A stretch of 20,567 nucleotides of DNA from Chrysochromulina parva. Lineage: Eukaryota; Haptophyta; Prymnesiales; Chrysochromulinaceae. Each line of letters opens with the position of its first letter. The first letter of the stretch is position 1. The notes below the pieces were generated by a model that was not told where the DNA came from, made no database searches, and saw only the letters and a program-made list of their open reading frames with translations. Below are positions 9,101-18,297 of this stretch, one piece after another. Where the stretch lies: assembly GCA_002887195.1 (NCBI GenBank), contig PJAB01000797.1, forward strand, positions 1 to 20,567, in the 5' to 3' direction. The translations under genes and the position numbers were made by a program.

Positions 9101-10025
9101 GGTCGAGTCGGCCGAGTTTCATCGCTTTCTTCACCGCGAGGAGCCCAAGGGCGCAATCGAGCGCCGGCAGGAGGCGATGCGTGCGAGCAGCAAGCGCAAG
9201 CGCGCCGAGATGGAGAAGCGGCAGCGCGAGGATATCTTGGACGAGGGCTACAGATCGAGGTTCAAGACGTCTGAGATGCGTGCGCAGCTGAAGGCCAAGG
9301 GCCTGGATGATCTCACTGAGGGGGAAATTTATAAGATTGGCAAGCAATATCTTGCTTGGGTGCAGGACTATTTGCCTGACGCGTCCCAGAGCATTGCCTG
9401 GATGAAGGTCTTCAAGGAAATTGCGACCGACGTCTCGGGAGTAATCACCTACGACGAGCTGCGGTACGCGATCCGGCGAACGTTCAAGGTGCCGAATTCG
9501 CAGTTTACCGAGGAGAAGATCATGCAGCTGTGGTGCGCGGTCGATCGCGATAACTTGGACGCGATCCAGCAGGCCGACTGGGCGCGCCTCATGAAGTTTG
9601 CTTCTGGCATTATCAAGAAGTTCATCCCTGAGGAAAGGGACGACAACATCTCGCGTATGGCACGCGGCCTGGGAGCGAAGACCGAGGGGGGCTACGTGCC
9701 GAAGCTCACACCCCTCAATTCACTCTCCCCGCCGAAGGGGCGTATGGCGAGTCCAGTCAAGCTGACCCCGGTAATCCCGCGCATCAGACCGACGACGGTG
9801 CCAGCCAAGGAAAAGTGGTTCAAGCCAAAAGGATGGAACTCGTTTGGTTGGGCTCCCACGTCCGCGGAGACTAACTTTCTCGGCGGACCCTGGTCCCTCA
9901 AGGGCCATCCCTTTGCGGGCCCCGCTGCGGCGCTCAAAACGCCGGCGAGAGTTCTGCCCGCTTCGACGCAGAACACGCCGCGTCAGCGCGCGTCGCCAGA
10001 GCGCGTCGGCGTGCGCTCGCGATGA
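6136..10025 (+). CDS. Large EF-hand array protein (four tandem units)
   Basis: Exons 6136-6407 and 6503-10025 give 1264 residues. After one EF-hand-like loop (DLDGDGVLTAEE, 33-44) come four tandem units starting at codons 6313, 7221, 8049 and 8874, spaced 271, 276 and 275 residues. Each unit runs: helix with LNxKxDxI, EF1 (such as DSDASGMLEFDE), EF2 (DEDDSGxVExAE), a Lys/Arg-rich coiled-coil-like linker with TxxMKAELxxKGI, the segment YCKWVKKYLPD, EF3 and EF4. EF1 and EF2 keep the calcium ligands in all four units; EF3 and EF4 have lost key positions. A Pro-rich basic tail ends the protein. It should bind up to about eight or nine calcium ions; no enzymatic domain, signal peptide or membrane segment is seen. 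ATG at 6136 is the first after an upstream stop; ATG at 6217 is an alternative. Partners are unknown. Confidence 0.88.
6313..9609 (+). repeat. Four tandem coding repeats of about 828 bp
   Basis: Units start at 6313 (with the intron), 7221, 8049 and 8874. They align over their full length at protein level, with matching order of four EF-hand motifs, linker and the KWVKxYLPD segment. Spacing of 828 and 825 bp between the last three units indicates whole-unit tandem duplication. Divergence at the DNA level is substantial, so the duplications are not recent. Confidence 0.85.
6408..6502 (+). other. Spliceosomal intron (95 nt) inside an EF-hand loop
   Basis: The donor is GTGCGTGCC at 6408 and the acceptor CCCTGCAG ends at 6502. 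Splicing joins GA with C to make the Asp at loop position 3 of DSDASGMLEFDE, restoring a canonical EF-hand loop. The donor begins with the same seven bases (GTGCGTG) as the intron in the MOCS3-like gene. Confidence 0.9.
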
Positions 10026-10647
10026 GTTGAGGAGAGTGACACCGTGTTGTGGATGGCATGTGGCCTCATCTGTGCAGGTGGACGTAATTCCGTGGGGTGC
10101 GAAGGATGTTCAGCTGCGAGTGATTCGTCCCAGGGGCGTCAGCGTGATGTGTGCGTGATCAGATGGGCAAATCGGATGGGGACACATGCGCGCGTACTAG
10201 GTTCTCACATCAACTCGAAGTGTCAACATACTGCTCGGGCTAGCCGTCACGCGTCAGCCGCCCCTCACAGTCTCACTTCCGAGATCTCGTCACGCGTGCT
10301 GCATCGTCGCAGTACGTCGACTTCGCTTCTTCTCGGCGGTACTTTTTTGCGTAAACCGAATTGGAACTATCCGTATCGCGAATTCCTCGTTGCATCAACA
10401 GGAACAGGAACAGCGATCACCACGGGGGTTTTCGATAAATTCGGTTCGGTTCTCGTTTCCGGCCGCGGCGCGCGGGTGCGGTGGGTACGACCGTGTTACC
10501 GTTAACCTTCGATGCTTAAACCTAACCACCGCACCGAGTAGACAGTACACAGTAAACTCAAAACTGTGCGCGCGCCAAACTGTAAAGGCTAAAAAGCTAA
10601 AAGCTGAATTGTAACGCCCGAACCGGAAACACGCTATGCATGCTCGT
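10026..10647. other. Convergent intergenic region, AT-richer, no gene seen
   Basis: This 622-bp gap separates the 3' ends of the EF-hand gene (plus) and the large membrane-protein gene (minus). No open frame has coding character and I find no tRNA-like fold. The part from about 10330 to 10620 is AT-richer than the genes and contains TGTAA twice on the plus strand near 10581 and 10610. It most likely carries the two 3' UTRs. Confidence 0.45.
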
Positions 10648-13567
10648 CTACTTCGCCTGCGTCGGCAGACCGCCCTCCAGGACCGTATCCAGGACCTTCT
10701 TCTTAGGCGGCGGAGGCGGCCGATTGGCTGGGGGAGGCATTGTGGCGAGATGAGGGGCGGAGTCGAGCCCGGCAGTGCCGAGCCTCTTCGGCGGGGGAGG
10801 CCTCTTCTTCTCCGGAGGTTGCGCCGGAGAAGGAGCGGACGGCGCGGCAGCGGCGGCCTCGCCCTCTATTGTTGGTGCTGGTTCGGGTGCTGGTTCTGGT
10901 GTTGGTTCTGGACCTGCGCCTGCGGCACCGTCCACCGGCACCTTCTTCTTAGGCGGCGGAGGCGTCCGCTTGGCTGATGCTGGGGGAGGCACAGTGACGA
11001 GATGGGCGGCCACGGCGGAGCGGAGCCTCGTCGTCGTCGGCGGCGGCCTCTTCATCTTCTCTGGAGGCGGCACCGCAGGCGCGACGGGCTCCTCAGCGGT
11101 AGCGGGCTGTGGCGGGGCGGCCGCAGCAGTCGCCGATCGCTTCGGCGGCAGCCGCCGCTTCGTATCGAGGAGACGTTTCGCATCTTCCATGAACGCGCCC
11201 GGCAGGGCGCCCGTCGCAGCTGTGCCGTTGAGGAGATCGACGATCTGCGAGAACTCGGCGAGCTGCAGCGGAGCTCTCCGACCTTTCTCGTACGTTTCGA
11301 GGAGGGCTTCGGCGCGCGCGGTGTCCGTCGACAGCTCGAGGGCTGCCAGGGCCTGTCGCAGCTCGTGCATGTCGATGAGGCGGCTCGAGCGATTTGCCTC
11401 GTACCGTCCAAAGACGGCGCGCACACTGGAGGGGATGCTTCGCGGTCCGAGTGAGTCGCCGAAGCTCCTTCGAGGGATGAGGAGCACGGATTGGCCGTCG
11501 ATCCCCTCGCCGACACACCCCTCGAAGGTCGCCTTGAGCTGTGCGCGAGGGACGCCGAGGCCCACGAGTGCGTCGACGACAGCGCAGGCTCGCCGCTCGG
11601 CGAGCGTGCCCATCACGGCACGCACTTCGGCGGCGGAGAGCCCAAAGTGATCGGCCAAGTCGGGGTCAGCTCCAGCTGGTGGCGTCGAGGTGCGCCCATG
11701 CACCTCGCACAGAAGCTCGGGGAAGTGTAGCAAGAGGGCCGCCGCCGCCCCGAGTGCATTGTAGTTGGCCTCGCGATGCGCTCGTTCGAGGTGCTCGATA
11801 TGGTACGACTGCGCCACCCCTAGCCTCGACGCCTTCGTGGCGAGCTCGCGAGCGCCGTTGAACTGGATCGCAGGCACGCGCGCGAGCTCCTTGGTCGCGT
11901 CGTGCACGCGTCCGTCGACCATCACATCCTCAAAGACGTGCTTGTACGTGCGCCCCGGCGCCTCGCCACGCTCCCCACGCTCCCCACGCTCGGGTGCCCA
12001 CGACTCGGGTGCCGACGACTCGCGTGGCCACACAGGAGGCATCGAGCCACAGGGGGCGAGCCGTTGGAGCGTCCACTGCTCGCCCACGTGCCCGCTGTGC
12101 CCGAACTCGCGCGACACGTGCAGCTGCACCTCGTCTTTCGAGAGCGACGCAACGTAGTGCTTTCGAGTGCGGATTGCAGGGTCAGGCCCACGCGAGTCAT
12201 CAGCGCTCAGAGGCGCGCGCCGCCGGCCTTGCGGCACCAGCAGCTCCTGCGTCGTCTCCTCCAACAGAGCGATCATATCCATCTTGCGGAACGCCCTGTC
12301 GTCGACCACGCCCAGCGGCGCCCATCGCGTCGGCTGACCGTCGCGCTCAAGTTCGAGCACCGATCCGTCGTAGAACAGATGCCGGTCGCAGCGCCAGCAG
12401 CCCGCAAACGGCGACGTTGCGCCCATCGCGGCACCCTCGGGCTTGGCGCCCAGCCGGAGGAGCGTGAATTGAGCGCCGTAGTGGCCACTATGCTCATGTG
12501 AGTAGCCACGCGACACTGTTAACCTCTCACCGTCGCTCGATGCCGACGCGATCCAAAAGCCGCCACGACGACCGGTACGGCTGAGCCTCTCGCCAAACTT
12601 GTGCTCAAGATGGCGCTCGTCTGCAGCGTCGCCGCCCGCTGCGGCGGGGACGAGGAGTGCTGGCAGCGGTTGCACGAGCCGCGAGGGCACAAGGACGGGC
12701 GGCGCAAGGACCCTCAGCTGCGCCTGGCCGTGGCTGTGGCCTGGCCACGGCTCGCAAGGCTCCGCGTCCACCGTGTGGGCCACCGTGGGCTCCGCGCTCG
12801 CTACAGTGCTCGCGCAGGGTCGTGCTCGAGGATCCACAATCGCCTTCTGCGCGGCTTCTGTGAACATTTGCGGTGGCGGCGCGCGCGAAATCGTCTTGGC
12901 CGCGGCGTCGTCGTCGACGGCGGGCAGCATCCCTGGGTGGTGTTCGAAGAGCACACACAGCGGGATCTTGGTGAAGCGCGAGCGCTTGCCGGGGGGGGGC
13001 AGCGTGGGCTCTGTCGGCTCCCATTGATCAGGCGCGCCCTCGAACTCAATTTGGCAAACCCTTCCGTGATAGAAGCGATGCTCGGTACATCGCCACGGGC
13101 CAGCGAACTTGGAGCCGATCGCGGGGTACTCGACGTAGCACACGAGGCTGCCTGGCAGGAGCGGCATGCGCCCATCAACCACGATCGGGCACAGCTGCGT
13201 ACCCGCCTCGTGCTCGTCTTTCGTACTCGAGAAGTAGTGTTTTGAGGTTGAGGGCGTCCCATACTCGTCCCATCTCGTGATTTCCCCACAGCTCGCCCAG
13301 CTCCGCGCTGGCACGAATTCGGCCATCGGCGCCGAGTCGGCGATCATTCTTACGGGAGGCTCGATGGTCTTCTCTGTCACGGTGCCCTTGTCCTCGGTCA
13401 TCGCCGACCTCTCGCGCTGCCGACGCGCCATCAGCATCCGGTGGATGGGATCATAGCGTCGGTAGAAGGCTTGCTGAGCGCAGAGGAGATGCAGGGAAGC
13501 GACCACGAGGAACCACACGAAGCAGGCCCACGACGAACGGTCGGCTGGCGGCGGCGCCGAGGGCGGC

Positions 13568-13612
<45 letters not shown>

Positions 13613-14379
13613 AGCGATGGCATGGGCGGCTTGTCGGGCGGAGAGGGCAGCGGCGGCGAGGGCGGCGGCGGCGAGGGCGGCGGCGGCGAGGGCGGCGGCA
13701 GCGAGGGCGGCGGCGGCGAGGGCGGCGGCAGCGGCAGCGGCGGCGAGGGCGGCGGCGGCGAGGGCGGCGGCGGCGACGGCGCAAACGGTGCGTTCACTGC
13801 CTGAGCGTACGAGAAGAACACCGCGAGCGTCACAATGCCCACGACGACGCCGAGCACGCCACAGCAGTGAAAGGCTGCAGCAGCCTTGAAGGCAGCCGGG
13901 TTCGTCATCATCTCGATCTCGTGCGAGATTGGTTCCTCAGTCTGCGTCTGCACGTCGGCACCAGCAAAGGGCAACGGCTTTGATGGCGCCGGTGCCGGCG
14001 GCGGCGGCGGTGGCGGCTCGGGCGGTGGCGGCACGTGTGGCGGCACGAGCGCAAGCTTGGGTGGTGGCAGCACGAGATCCAGAGCCCGCGGCGGCGCCGG
14101 GCACACGGGCCGTCGCGTCGCTGGGACAGCTGGTACGACCGCGCTGCATCCGACGTCATGGCTGCGCTCGTGGAGGATGATCCCCTTCTCGGCCTTGAGT
14201 GCCTCTGTCTGGCTAAAGGTGGTCGCATATCCCTCGACAATGCGACGTCGCGGGCGCCGGATGAGGAGCCAGAAGGGCAGCAGCACCGTAAGCGCGATAA
14301 GTGGCACCAGGCACATGAAGGGCTCGCCGAGGATGAATGGCAGAGGCGGCGAGGGCGCGTGCGGCGAGGGCGTGGCCAT
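10648..14379 (-). CDS. Large multi-pass membrane protein with Ser/Pro-rich loop and repeated domain
   Basis: 1243 residues in one exon from ATG 14379 (context CCCATGG); the frame runs to a GTG at 14427, which is not a credible eukaryotic start. Order of parts: hydrophobic segment 20-41; Pro-rich stretch; hydrophobic segment about 165-194; extensin-like SPPPP stretch about 195-275; hydrophobic segment about 281-303; two copies of a domain near 379-475 and 608-715 sharing FAGxWRCxxHxFYxG and a WxP end, plus a partial third near 741; an Ala-rich helical region; a pair of EF-hand-like helices near 993-1050 without calcium ligands; and a polyproline tail with PPPPPKKKV repeats. The tail could bind profilin, SH3 or WW partners. 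The Ser-Pro stretch suggests an extracellular or lumenal hydroxyproline-rich loop. The family is not recognised. Function is unknown. Confidence 0.78.
13560..13795. repeat. GGC/GAG hexamer-rich low-complexity repeat
   Basis: Imperfect tandem repeats of GGCGGCGGCGAG-type units encode, on the minus strand, the SPPPP stretch of the large membrane protein. The pattern is typical of slippage-prone extensin-like coding repeats, and copy number probably varies between strains. All three plus-strand frames are open here only because of this composition. Confidence 0.85.
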
Positions 14380-14536
14380 GGGAACCGACCGTGAGCGAAG
14401 GCCGCCCTTCGTCGGCCAACCGTCCACTCATGTGAATACAACTTCATTGGATCCTAGCGAATAAGCTTCTATGAGCTTTTCCGAGTGTTGAAACTAAGCG
14501 AAGTCTCTTGTAAACTCGACCTGAGAAAGCGCCAAC
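14380..14536. promoter_or_regulatory. Short divergent promoter region
   Basis: Only 157 bp separate the ATG of the large membrane-protein gene (14379, minus) from the ATG of the signal-anchored protein gene (14537, plus). The centre (about 14425-14515) is AT-richer than its surroundings and has no evident TATA box. Shared control of the two membrane-protein genes is inferred. Confidence 0.35.
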
Positions 14537-15421
14537 ATGGGCGACCTGGTGGCGAACGCGCTGCTCAAGGTCGTCTTCCTGTCGGTCGCACTGGCGTTCG
14601 TCTCGATTCTGTACTGGCTGATCGGCCCAGGGCTCCCGCCACCGCCGGTGCCCTCCGCCGCCAATCTCGTCCTCTTCTGGCAGCTTGGGAGCGCAGCGCC
14701 TCCCATGGCGTCCTCCTTTCGCTTTGGCTGCCGCCGCTACACAAAGGGCATCACGGATGCTCACAGGAGCATCACCGATTCGCCCATCTTTCGCGCGCGC
14801 AGGCCGAGCGTGCGACTGATCATGCCGGGGGTGTGCCAACATCCCAGGCTCTCTTGTTCAACCAATCGGTGGCCTGCGCTTTTGCAGCAGCAGCTCTTCA
14901 GTCGCGCCGACTTTCGCGTCGACGTGAAGAGCCGCCCGCTCAACTGCAGTTCCGAAGCGGAGCGGGCGAAGCTGCAGCGCGATGAGTCGACCAATCCCAT
15001 CAACCTCATCCAGGCGCACTGCACCAGAGAGCCCGAGGACCTGGTCGCGTTCCTCAACACGGCGTCGCCACGACGGCGCGACCACGCGGGGCTTCCAGAG
15101 TTGCTTGGGCCGCCCGAGCGCACGGAGATGTTCGAGGGCCTGCTCGGCAAGGTGGGCGAGACCGAGTGCCTCCAGCGCTGCTTCATCGATCGACCCACCA
15201 CGGTCGCATGCAGCCCGCGTCGCCGCTCCGCCACGTACTGGTGGGCGCGCTGCTCGGCCGTGAACCGCGTGGGGCTGGGCGGATTGAGCGCGATTTTGAC
15301 GGCCGGCGTGCCCCCGCGTCACGCCCGGAATGGCACGTGGCAGGCGCTGCGGGCGGTCCCCACGCAGCATGGCGAGCTAATTTGCTGGGCGACGCCGCCC
15401 CGTCCAAAAGAGGCTCTGTAA
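14537..15421 (+). CDS. Unrecognised signal-anchored protein
   Basis: 294 residues from the ATG at 14537. Residues about 8-30 form one hydrophobic segment (KVVFLSVALAFVSILYWLIG), followed by a Pro-rich linker, so the protein is probably anchored by its N-terminus, with the rest in the lumen or outside the cell. The remainder is Arg- and Cys-containing with no recognised domain. A consensus AATAAA at 15483-15488, 62 nt after the stop, supports a transcribed gene ending here. It is divergent to the large membrane-protein gene. Introns that I cannot see might alter the middle of the model. Function unknown. Confidence 0.5.
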   Translation: MGDLVANALLKVVFLSVALAFVSILYWLIGPGLPPPPVPSAANLVLFWQLGSAAPPMASSFRFGCRRYTKGITDAHRSITDSPIFRARRPSVRLIMPGVCQHPRLSCSTNRWPALLQQQLFSRADFRVDVKSRPLNCSSEAERAKLQRDESTNPINLIQAHCTREPEDLVAFLNTASPRRRDHAGLPELLGPPERTEMFEGLLGKVGETECLQRCFIDRPTTVACSPRRRSATYWWARCSAVNRVGLGGLSAILTAGVPPRHARNGTWQALRAVPTQHGELICWATPPRPKEAL

Positions 15422-15482
15422 GACGAATACACTTAGACCGGACGAGCCTGCCTTGAAGGCGAGGCGCACGCGCCGATCGCGT

Positions 15483-15488
15483 AATAAA
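15483..15488 (+). other. Candidate polyadenylation signal AATAAA
   Basis: A consensus AATAAA sits 62 nt downstream of the stop codon at 15421, in an AT-rich patch between two convergent genes. It is the only canonical hexamer I noticed after a gene in this window. Confidence 0.5.
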
Positions 15489-15558
15489 AACTAGAATCAA
15501 GTGGCCCCTCTCCCGAGAACCTCATAGGAAATTACCTTTTAACTGTGCTAATCATCCT

Positions 15559-15906
15559 CTAGTATGCTCCAGTGCCCTCCAATTGCGCAAGCCGCTGAGT
15601 GAGCCGTACTTGCCTCTCCCTCAATACGTCCATGTGAATCTCGGTCGAGGCGAGCTCCATGCGAAGAGCCTCGGCCATCGCAGCACGCTCCGCATTCACA
15701 GCATCGTACACTTGCTGCTGCTCCGCTGGAATCGGCTCCTGCGAGGGTGCAAGAGGCCCCTTTTGGTGTATCGGCGGGAGGCGATACGCCTGCTGATTCG
15801 GCTCGGCAGCCGCGGGAGCGTTGACGCGATCACGGAACGCGCCGATGATGCGATCTCCCGTGATCTTGGGCGTGATGTCGTCGCTTCGACCTCGTCGCAG
15901 TGGCAT
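15559..15906 (-). CDS. Small coiled-coil protein, unrecognised
   Basis: 115 residues from the ATG at 15906. The head is basic (MPLRRGRSDD), followed by ITPKITGDRIIGAFRDRVN, then a Pro/Gln-rich linker. The last 50 residues (about 64-112) have a heptad-like pattern rich in Ala, Leu, Glu and Arg, predicted to be a coiled coil, and the protein ends GTGAY. There is no signal peptide or membrane segment. The composition and continuous amphipathic helix argue for a real gene despite its size. It converges on the signal-anchored protein gene with a 137-bp gap. Function unknown; an adaptor or cytoskeletal role is only a guess. Confidence 0.6.
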   Translation of the reverse strand: MPLRRGRSDDITPKITGDRIIGAFRDRVNAPAAAEPNQQAYRLPPIHQKGPLAPSQEPIPAEQQQVYDAVNAERAAMAEALRMELASTEIHMDVLRERQVRLTQRLAQLEGTGAY

Positions 15907-16368
15907 GCGGCTTGGCGGTCACAGCGTCCGCCGGCCCAAGGGAGAGTGTATGCAGCACGCCAAGGAATTTCGACTTCACGACCGCGAAACCGTGAAACGG
16001 TCTGATCGTGAAACGGTCAGTTTGCGTTGTGGGCGTGCGGAGAAAAAACGCGATCACAGAACGCGCCACCACGTGTTCTACCGCCTACAAAGCGCCTACG
16101 GGGAGACGTACGACTGCTGCCGAGAGCCCGAGACGTCACCTCCAGAGCTCCATTGATGATCTGGAAACACCAATTGGGAAACACGGTGGCGGTTTTGCTG
16201 CCTGAGGCGCAACCGCAAGCATACTCGTGTAGCAAACCGCCAACCATGCCGCCAGCAATCGAGCGCTGACCAAGTGCGGTGGGCCAGGCGTCGCGTTCCC
16301 TCGTTCTCTCAAGCCTCTTCTGCCCACGCCCGGCGCGTCGCACGTCGCCACTCTCGCCTAGCGCCTCT
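15907..16368. other. Intergenic region upstream of the coiled-coil gene
   Basis: This 462-bp gap lies between two minus-strand genes and should hold the 3' UTR of the F1-alpha-like gene and the promoter of the coiled-coil gene. Its main feature is a 16-bp-period repeat at about 15989-16019. Minus-strand open frames inside it show no convincing coding character. Confidence 0.45.
15989..16019. repeat. Two direct copies of CGTGAAACGGTC, partly palindromic
   Basis: CGTGAAACGGTC occurs at 15991-16002 and 16007-16018, a 16-bp period. The first copy extends into the palindrome ACCGT-GAA-ACGGT (15989-16001). It lies about 85-115 bp upstream of the coiled-coil gene start, a position suited to a transcription factor site. 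The repeat is seen; the role is inferred. Confidence 0.55.
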
Positions 16369-18297
16369 CTACTCCGACTCGCGGCCCCGGATAAGCTCCT
16401 CCACCACTACGCTCGTCGAGCTGCTGTGCTTGAGCGCGACGGGCGTCGCCTTGCTCGTGTCGTACGCGTAGTTCGCGTCCCAATTGGTAAAGAAGGCGCG
16501 TCCCGTCGCACGAGGCAACACCTCAGCAGCGCATGCCATCATCGCTTCTTCCACAGGACCCTCGAGCACACCGGTGGCATCGATCTGGCTCAACACGGCG
16601 TCTCCCATTCGTCGATCAACGTGCGAGAGTACTTCCCGCACCGCCCTGTGCACTCGTGTCGCTCCATCGGCCGCGCCGCCTGCTGCCTCTGCCTTGCCAG
16701 CCGCCGCGTCGCCCGCCCCACCTTCGCCGAGGTGGTCGAGATGGCCGCGCAGGAGGCAGTGCAGTAGCAGCAGCTGATGCGCCAGCCGGTATGGCGTCCC
16801 CTTGGGCTGCCCGCACAGCACCGCTTCGAATGCGCGCGCTCGCAGTCGCTGCTGCCGGACGGCGACGCTGTCGGATGCATCTGGCGGAAGGAGATCGTGC
16901 GCCTGCGCGAGCTCGAGCCGAAGCGCGTTCGCCACGCGCTTCATCGCCGGCGTCGTCGGCGTCGCGCGCCCCGCTCCCTGCTCCGAGCCCGCGCCCACGC
17001 GTGCGATCGCTTCGCCCGGAAGCACCGCGGGCCGCCGACCCTCCTCAAAAAGGCTGCGTCGCAGTGACAAGTGCCCATCGGCCAAGGACATGAGCTGGTC
17101 TATGTGAAGCACGGTGCGCCGGTGCGCCTCGCGCGCCTCGAGATCCGCCGCGCCCAACGGCGTAGCCGTCTTGAGCGCCGGCGGCTCGATACCGAGCGCG
17201 CGCAGCACCTTGGGTTCAAGAGCGACCCCACGCGCCACAAGCGCCGCGAGCCTTGCCTGAGTGGGCTTTGGATGGGACGCGAAGTCCTTGAGCTCGAAGG
17301 CACGCGCCGAGCACGCCGCGCCCGTCGCGTCCGCCGCGGCTGGGCGCGGCAGCTGGCGCATCGTCGCAAGTAACGTCAGGGAGCCGCCGCCGAGGCTGTC
17401 AATCATCTGCGACGCACGCTGGAGCCACGAGGCAAAAAAGATCCGTTGCTCGGAGTTGTGCATCTTGTCGGAGGCGGCACCGACGGAGGGCCCTCCCATG
17501 TGCGCGACTGCTGTGCCGGCTGCCTCCCATAGCTCGCCGAGCGCGCGTAGGTCGTCTGCGACCACTAGGGCGTGACCGCCCGCGTCCCGCACCGCCTCGC
17601 CAACGGCTGCAGCGCTTGCGAGCATGAGCATGCACTCGGCGGAGGAAGGATCGGGCCGAGGGCTCGCTACAACGGTGGTGCGCGAGAGCAGGTCGCTGTG
17701 CCCGAGCTCGCGCAGCCGCTCGAGCGCTCGCCGCGCGCGCTCGACGCCGCCGCTCGAGAGAGCAATCACGCAGTGTACGTCTGACTGAGCCTGTGCGAGG
17801 ACAGCGTCCCATCCGATGGTCGACTTGCCGGTGCCGTCTTCGCCAAAGATCATCATGGACTGGCCACGCCCGATCGGCGTGAGCGCATCGATGGCCAACG
17901 TACCGCTGTGCAGGCTGCGATTGATCGGCTTCAGTTCAGACTGCGCCGCAGGCGTGAAGAAGACGGCCGCGTCTGGCGCGGTGATGGGTGGTCCACCATC
18001 GAGCGCATTGCCGAGCCCATCGACTATGCGCCCACCAAGCAGGGAGCCGCTACCGAGAGGCGCACGTAGCATCTCGCCCTTCAGCACGGTAGCCTCCATG
18101 CCCTCTGAGACCGTCGGCGGCAGCACGCCTCCGCACCGCGAAGGAAGCAGCGAAGCGAGCAACGCACCTCCACGCGCACAGAGCACTGCCGCTGGTGCAT
18201 CGCCAACCTGCAGCAACTGGCCGATGCGGTGCCTCTCGCTGCCCGCGGTCGAGCGGAGCGCGACCAGGTCGTTGGCGAGACGCGCAATGACGCGCAT
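16369..18297 (-). CDS. Divergent F1-ATPase alpha-subunit-like protein, 5' end unresolved
   Basis: 642 residues from the first in-frame ATG (18297). The frame stays open to about 18372, where an in-frame TGA precedes; no ATG lies between, so an upstream exon is likely. The protein follows the order of F1 alpha: beta-barrel remnant with LLGGRIVDGLGNALDGGPPI (about 86-105), ALTPIGRGQ, a P-loop GEDGTGKST (152-160, against GDRQTGKT in alpha), a Walker B-like ALVVADDL (243-250), LGGGSLTLLAT (302-312), then an extra block of about 75-85 residues (313-398), then ADGHLSL...RRPAV...ARVGAGSEQ, where Arg433 corresponds to the alpha arginine finger, and a helical C-terminal domain ending with an added tail. 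It is longer than true alpha (about 510-550). It is probably a paralogue in mitochondrion or plastid with a regulatory or structural role; that is inference. Confidence 0.8.
   Translation of the reverse strand: MRVIARLANDLVALRSTAGSERHRIGQLLQVGDAPAAVLCARGGALLASLLPSRCGGVLPPTVSEGMEATVLKGEMLRAPLGSGSLLGGRIVDGLGNALDGGPPITAPDAAVFFTPAAQSELKPINRSLHSGTLAIDALTPIGRGQSMMIFGEDGTGKSTIGWDAVLAQAQSDVHCVIALSSGGVERARRALERLRELGHSDLLSRTTVVASPRPDPSSAECMLMLASAAAVGEAVRDAGGHALVVADDLRALGELWEAAGTAVAHMGGPSVGAASDKMHNSEQRIFFASWLQRASQMIDSLGGGSLTLLATMRQLPRPAAADATGAACSARAFELKDFASHPKPTQARLAALVARGVALEPKVLRALGIEPPALKTATPLGAADLEAREAHRRTVLHIDQLMSLADGHLSLRRSLFEEGRRPAVLPGEAIARVGAGSEQGAGRATPTTPAMKRVANALRLELAQAHDLLPPDASDSVAVRQQRLRARAFEAVLCGQPKGTPYRLAHQLLLLHCLLRGHLDHLGEGGAGDAAAGKAEAAGGAADGATRVHRAVREVLSHVDRRMGDAVLSQIDATGVLEGPVEEAMMACAAEVLPRATGRAFFTNWDANYAYDTSKATPVALKHSSSTSVVVEELIRGRESE

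Noticed and set aside
8424..9347. 307-residue minus-strand open frame
   Set aside because: Antisense shadow of EF-hand units 3 and 4; its length follows from GC-rich codon use.
10026..10647. Possible tRNA or small gene in the convergent gap
   Set aside because: No intact B-box and cloverleaf, and open frames here have no coding character.
13560..13795. Repeat array resembling CRISPR or a satellite
   Set aside because: No unique spacers; it is the GGC/GAG coding repeat for a Ser-Pro stretch.
14389..14427. GTG start for the large membrane protein
   Set aside because: GTG is not a usual eukaryotic start, and ATG 14379 has a good context just before the first hydrophobic segment.
16017..16343. 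108-residue minus-strand frame as an upstream exon of the coiled-coil gene
   Set aside because: No convincing splice pair or homology; the coiled-coil gene has its own ATG at 15906.
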